NCBI GenBank assembly: GCA_030834365.1
Contig: JAURFJ010000072.1
Coordinates: 1 to 5,978 of the forward strand
Direction: 5' to 3'
From: Flavobacteriaceae bacterium
GTDB lineage: Bacteria > Bacteroidota > Bacteroidia > Flavobacteriales > Flavobacteriaceae
DNA: 5,978 nucleotides
The notes below the pieces were generated by a model, which saw only the letters and a list, made by a program, of their open reading frames with translations, was not told the origin of the DNA and searched no databases. The translations under genes and the position numbers were made by a program. Of the stretch, positions 5,409-5,978 are shown piece after piece (position 1 is the stretch's first letter; each line of letters opens with the position of its first letter).

Positions 5409-5978
5409 ATGATTTCGAAGGCGACTATAGATAAGGTTTATGAAGCAGTTCGTGTCGAGGAGGTGATCCAAGACTATGTTCAGCTCAAGAAATCAGGCGC
5501 CAACTTTAAGGGCTTGAGCCCTTTTACAACTGAACGTACGCCTAGTTTTATGGTGTCTCCTGTCAAACAAATCTGGAAAGACTTTAGTAGTGGAAAGGGC
5601 GGAAATGCCATTGCTTTTCTCATGGAGATGGAGCAGTATACGTATCCAGAAGCCATTAGGCATCTCGCACAGAAATACAACATTGAAATAGAAGAGACCG
5701 CTCAGTCTTCAGAGCAGAAAGAGGCCAAAGACCATCAAGAAAGCCTGTATTTGATTACCGAGTTTGCTCAGGGTTTCTTTCAACGCCAATTGCACGAAGA
5801 CGCTCAGGGCAGAGCTATCGGCCTGTCTTATTTTCACGAGCGCGGATTTAGTGAAGAAACCATTAAGCGGTTTGGCTTGGGTTTTGGAGGAACCGATTGG
5901 CAGGGTCTGGCTAAGGAGGCTCTAGAAAAGGGCTATAAGCCAGAACTGCTAGAGGAGACCGGAGTTTGTTTTAAAGTA
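5409..5978 (+). CDS. dnaG: DNA primase DnaG, N-terminal 190 codons, lacking zinc ligands
   Basis: DnaG makes RNA primers on the lagging strand, working with the DnaB helicase. The frame is open from ATG 5409 to the window edge, so about a third of the protein is visible (E. coli DnaG 581 residues). Residues 1-95 are the zinc-binding domain fold: VEEVIQDYVQLKKSGANFKG, then GLSPF (35-39), TPSFMVSP (44-51), GKGGNAIAFLM (62-72) and EAIRHLAQKYNIEIEE (81-96). A charged linker (about 97-111) leads to the start of the catalytic core, with LSYFHERGFSEETIKRFGLG (139-158). The catalytic TOPRIM domain lies beyond the window. All four zinc ligands of the CHC2 motif are replaced: Ser37, Thr40, Asp58 and Ser61. 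The surrounding motif is intact, so the gene does not look decayed. The start matches the family N-terminus. No good promoter is seen in the 147-base spacer, so it may be read from upstream. Confidence 0.95.
   Translation, partial: MISKATIDKVYEAVRVEEVIQDYVQLKKSGANFKGLSPFTTERTPSFMVSPVKQIWKDFSSGKGGNAIAFLMEMEQYTYPEAIRHLAQKYNIEIEETAQSSEQKEAKDHQESLYLITEFAQGFFQRQLHEDAQGRAIGLSYFHERGFSEETIKRFGLGFGGTDWQGLAKEALEKGYKPELLEETGVCFKV

Noticed and set aside
5409..5978. dnaG as a decaying pseudogene because of lost zinc ligands
   Set aside because: The frame is open throughout, ligand spacing and flanking conserved motifs are intact, and the replacements are clean substitutions as I recall from other flavobacterial primases.
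1..5978. Avoidance or excess of the tetranucleotide CTAG
   Set aside because: Counted by eye, about 23 copies occur, close to the one in 256 expected by chance, so there is no signal.

Overview
This is a compact housekeeping segment from a bacterium of the Bacteroidetes, most likely class Flavobacteriia. Three things point there: the family-level sequence of every protein, a perfect Bacteroidetes-type promoter (TTG, 21 bases, TATCTTTG) ahead of queA, and the lack of Shine-Dalgarno sequences before the starts. All genes lie on the + strand. I found no mobile element, CRISPR array, rRNA, tRNA or sign of transfer.

Layout. Bases 2-70 are the last codons of a gene that is probably rsgA (30S-subunit maturation GTPase). 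It overlaps dtd (D-aminoacyl-tRNA deacylase, 67-519), which overlaps a MazG-like nucleotide pyrophosphohydrolase (519-851), which overlaps aroA (EPSP synthase, 848-2086). These four share stop/start overlaps of 4, 1 and 4 bases and look like one operon. A 66-base gap with the promoter starts a second unit: queA (2153-3202), rlmN (3206-4270) and a long-chain polyprenyl diphosphate synthase (GTG start, 4284-5261). A 147-base spacer follows, holding one doubtful 44-codon ORF and a weak hairpin. The window ends inside dnaG (primase, from 5409), of which 190 codons are visible.

How the genes work together. Most act on translation or its quality control: RsgA on the small subunit, Dtd clearing D-aminoacyl-tRNAs, QueA on the tRNA wobble base, RlmN on 23S rRNA and tRNA. 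The MazG-like enzyme probably removes unwanted nucleotides. AroA feeds chorismate, and the prenyl synthase probably supplies the side chain of menaquinone, a chorismate-derived quinone, so those two may meet in one pathway.

I see no undescribed multi-gene system. The observation most worth a second look is in DnaG: all four ligands of the CHC2 zinc-binding domain are replaced (S37, T40, D58, S61) in an otherwise intact reading frame. I recall this pattern from flavobacterial primases, so it is probably a lineage trait, not damage.
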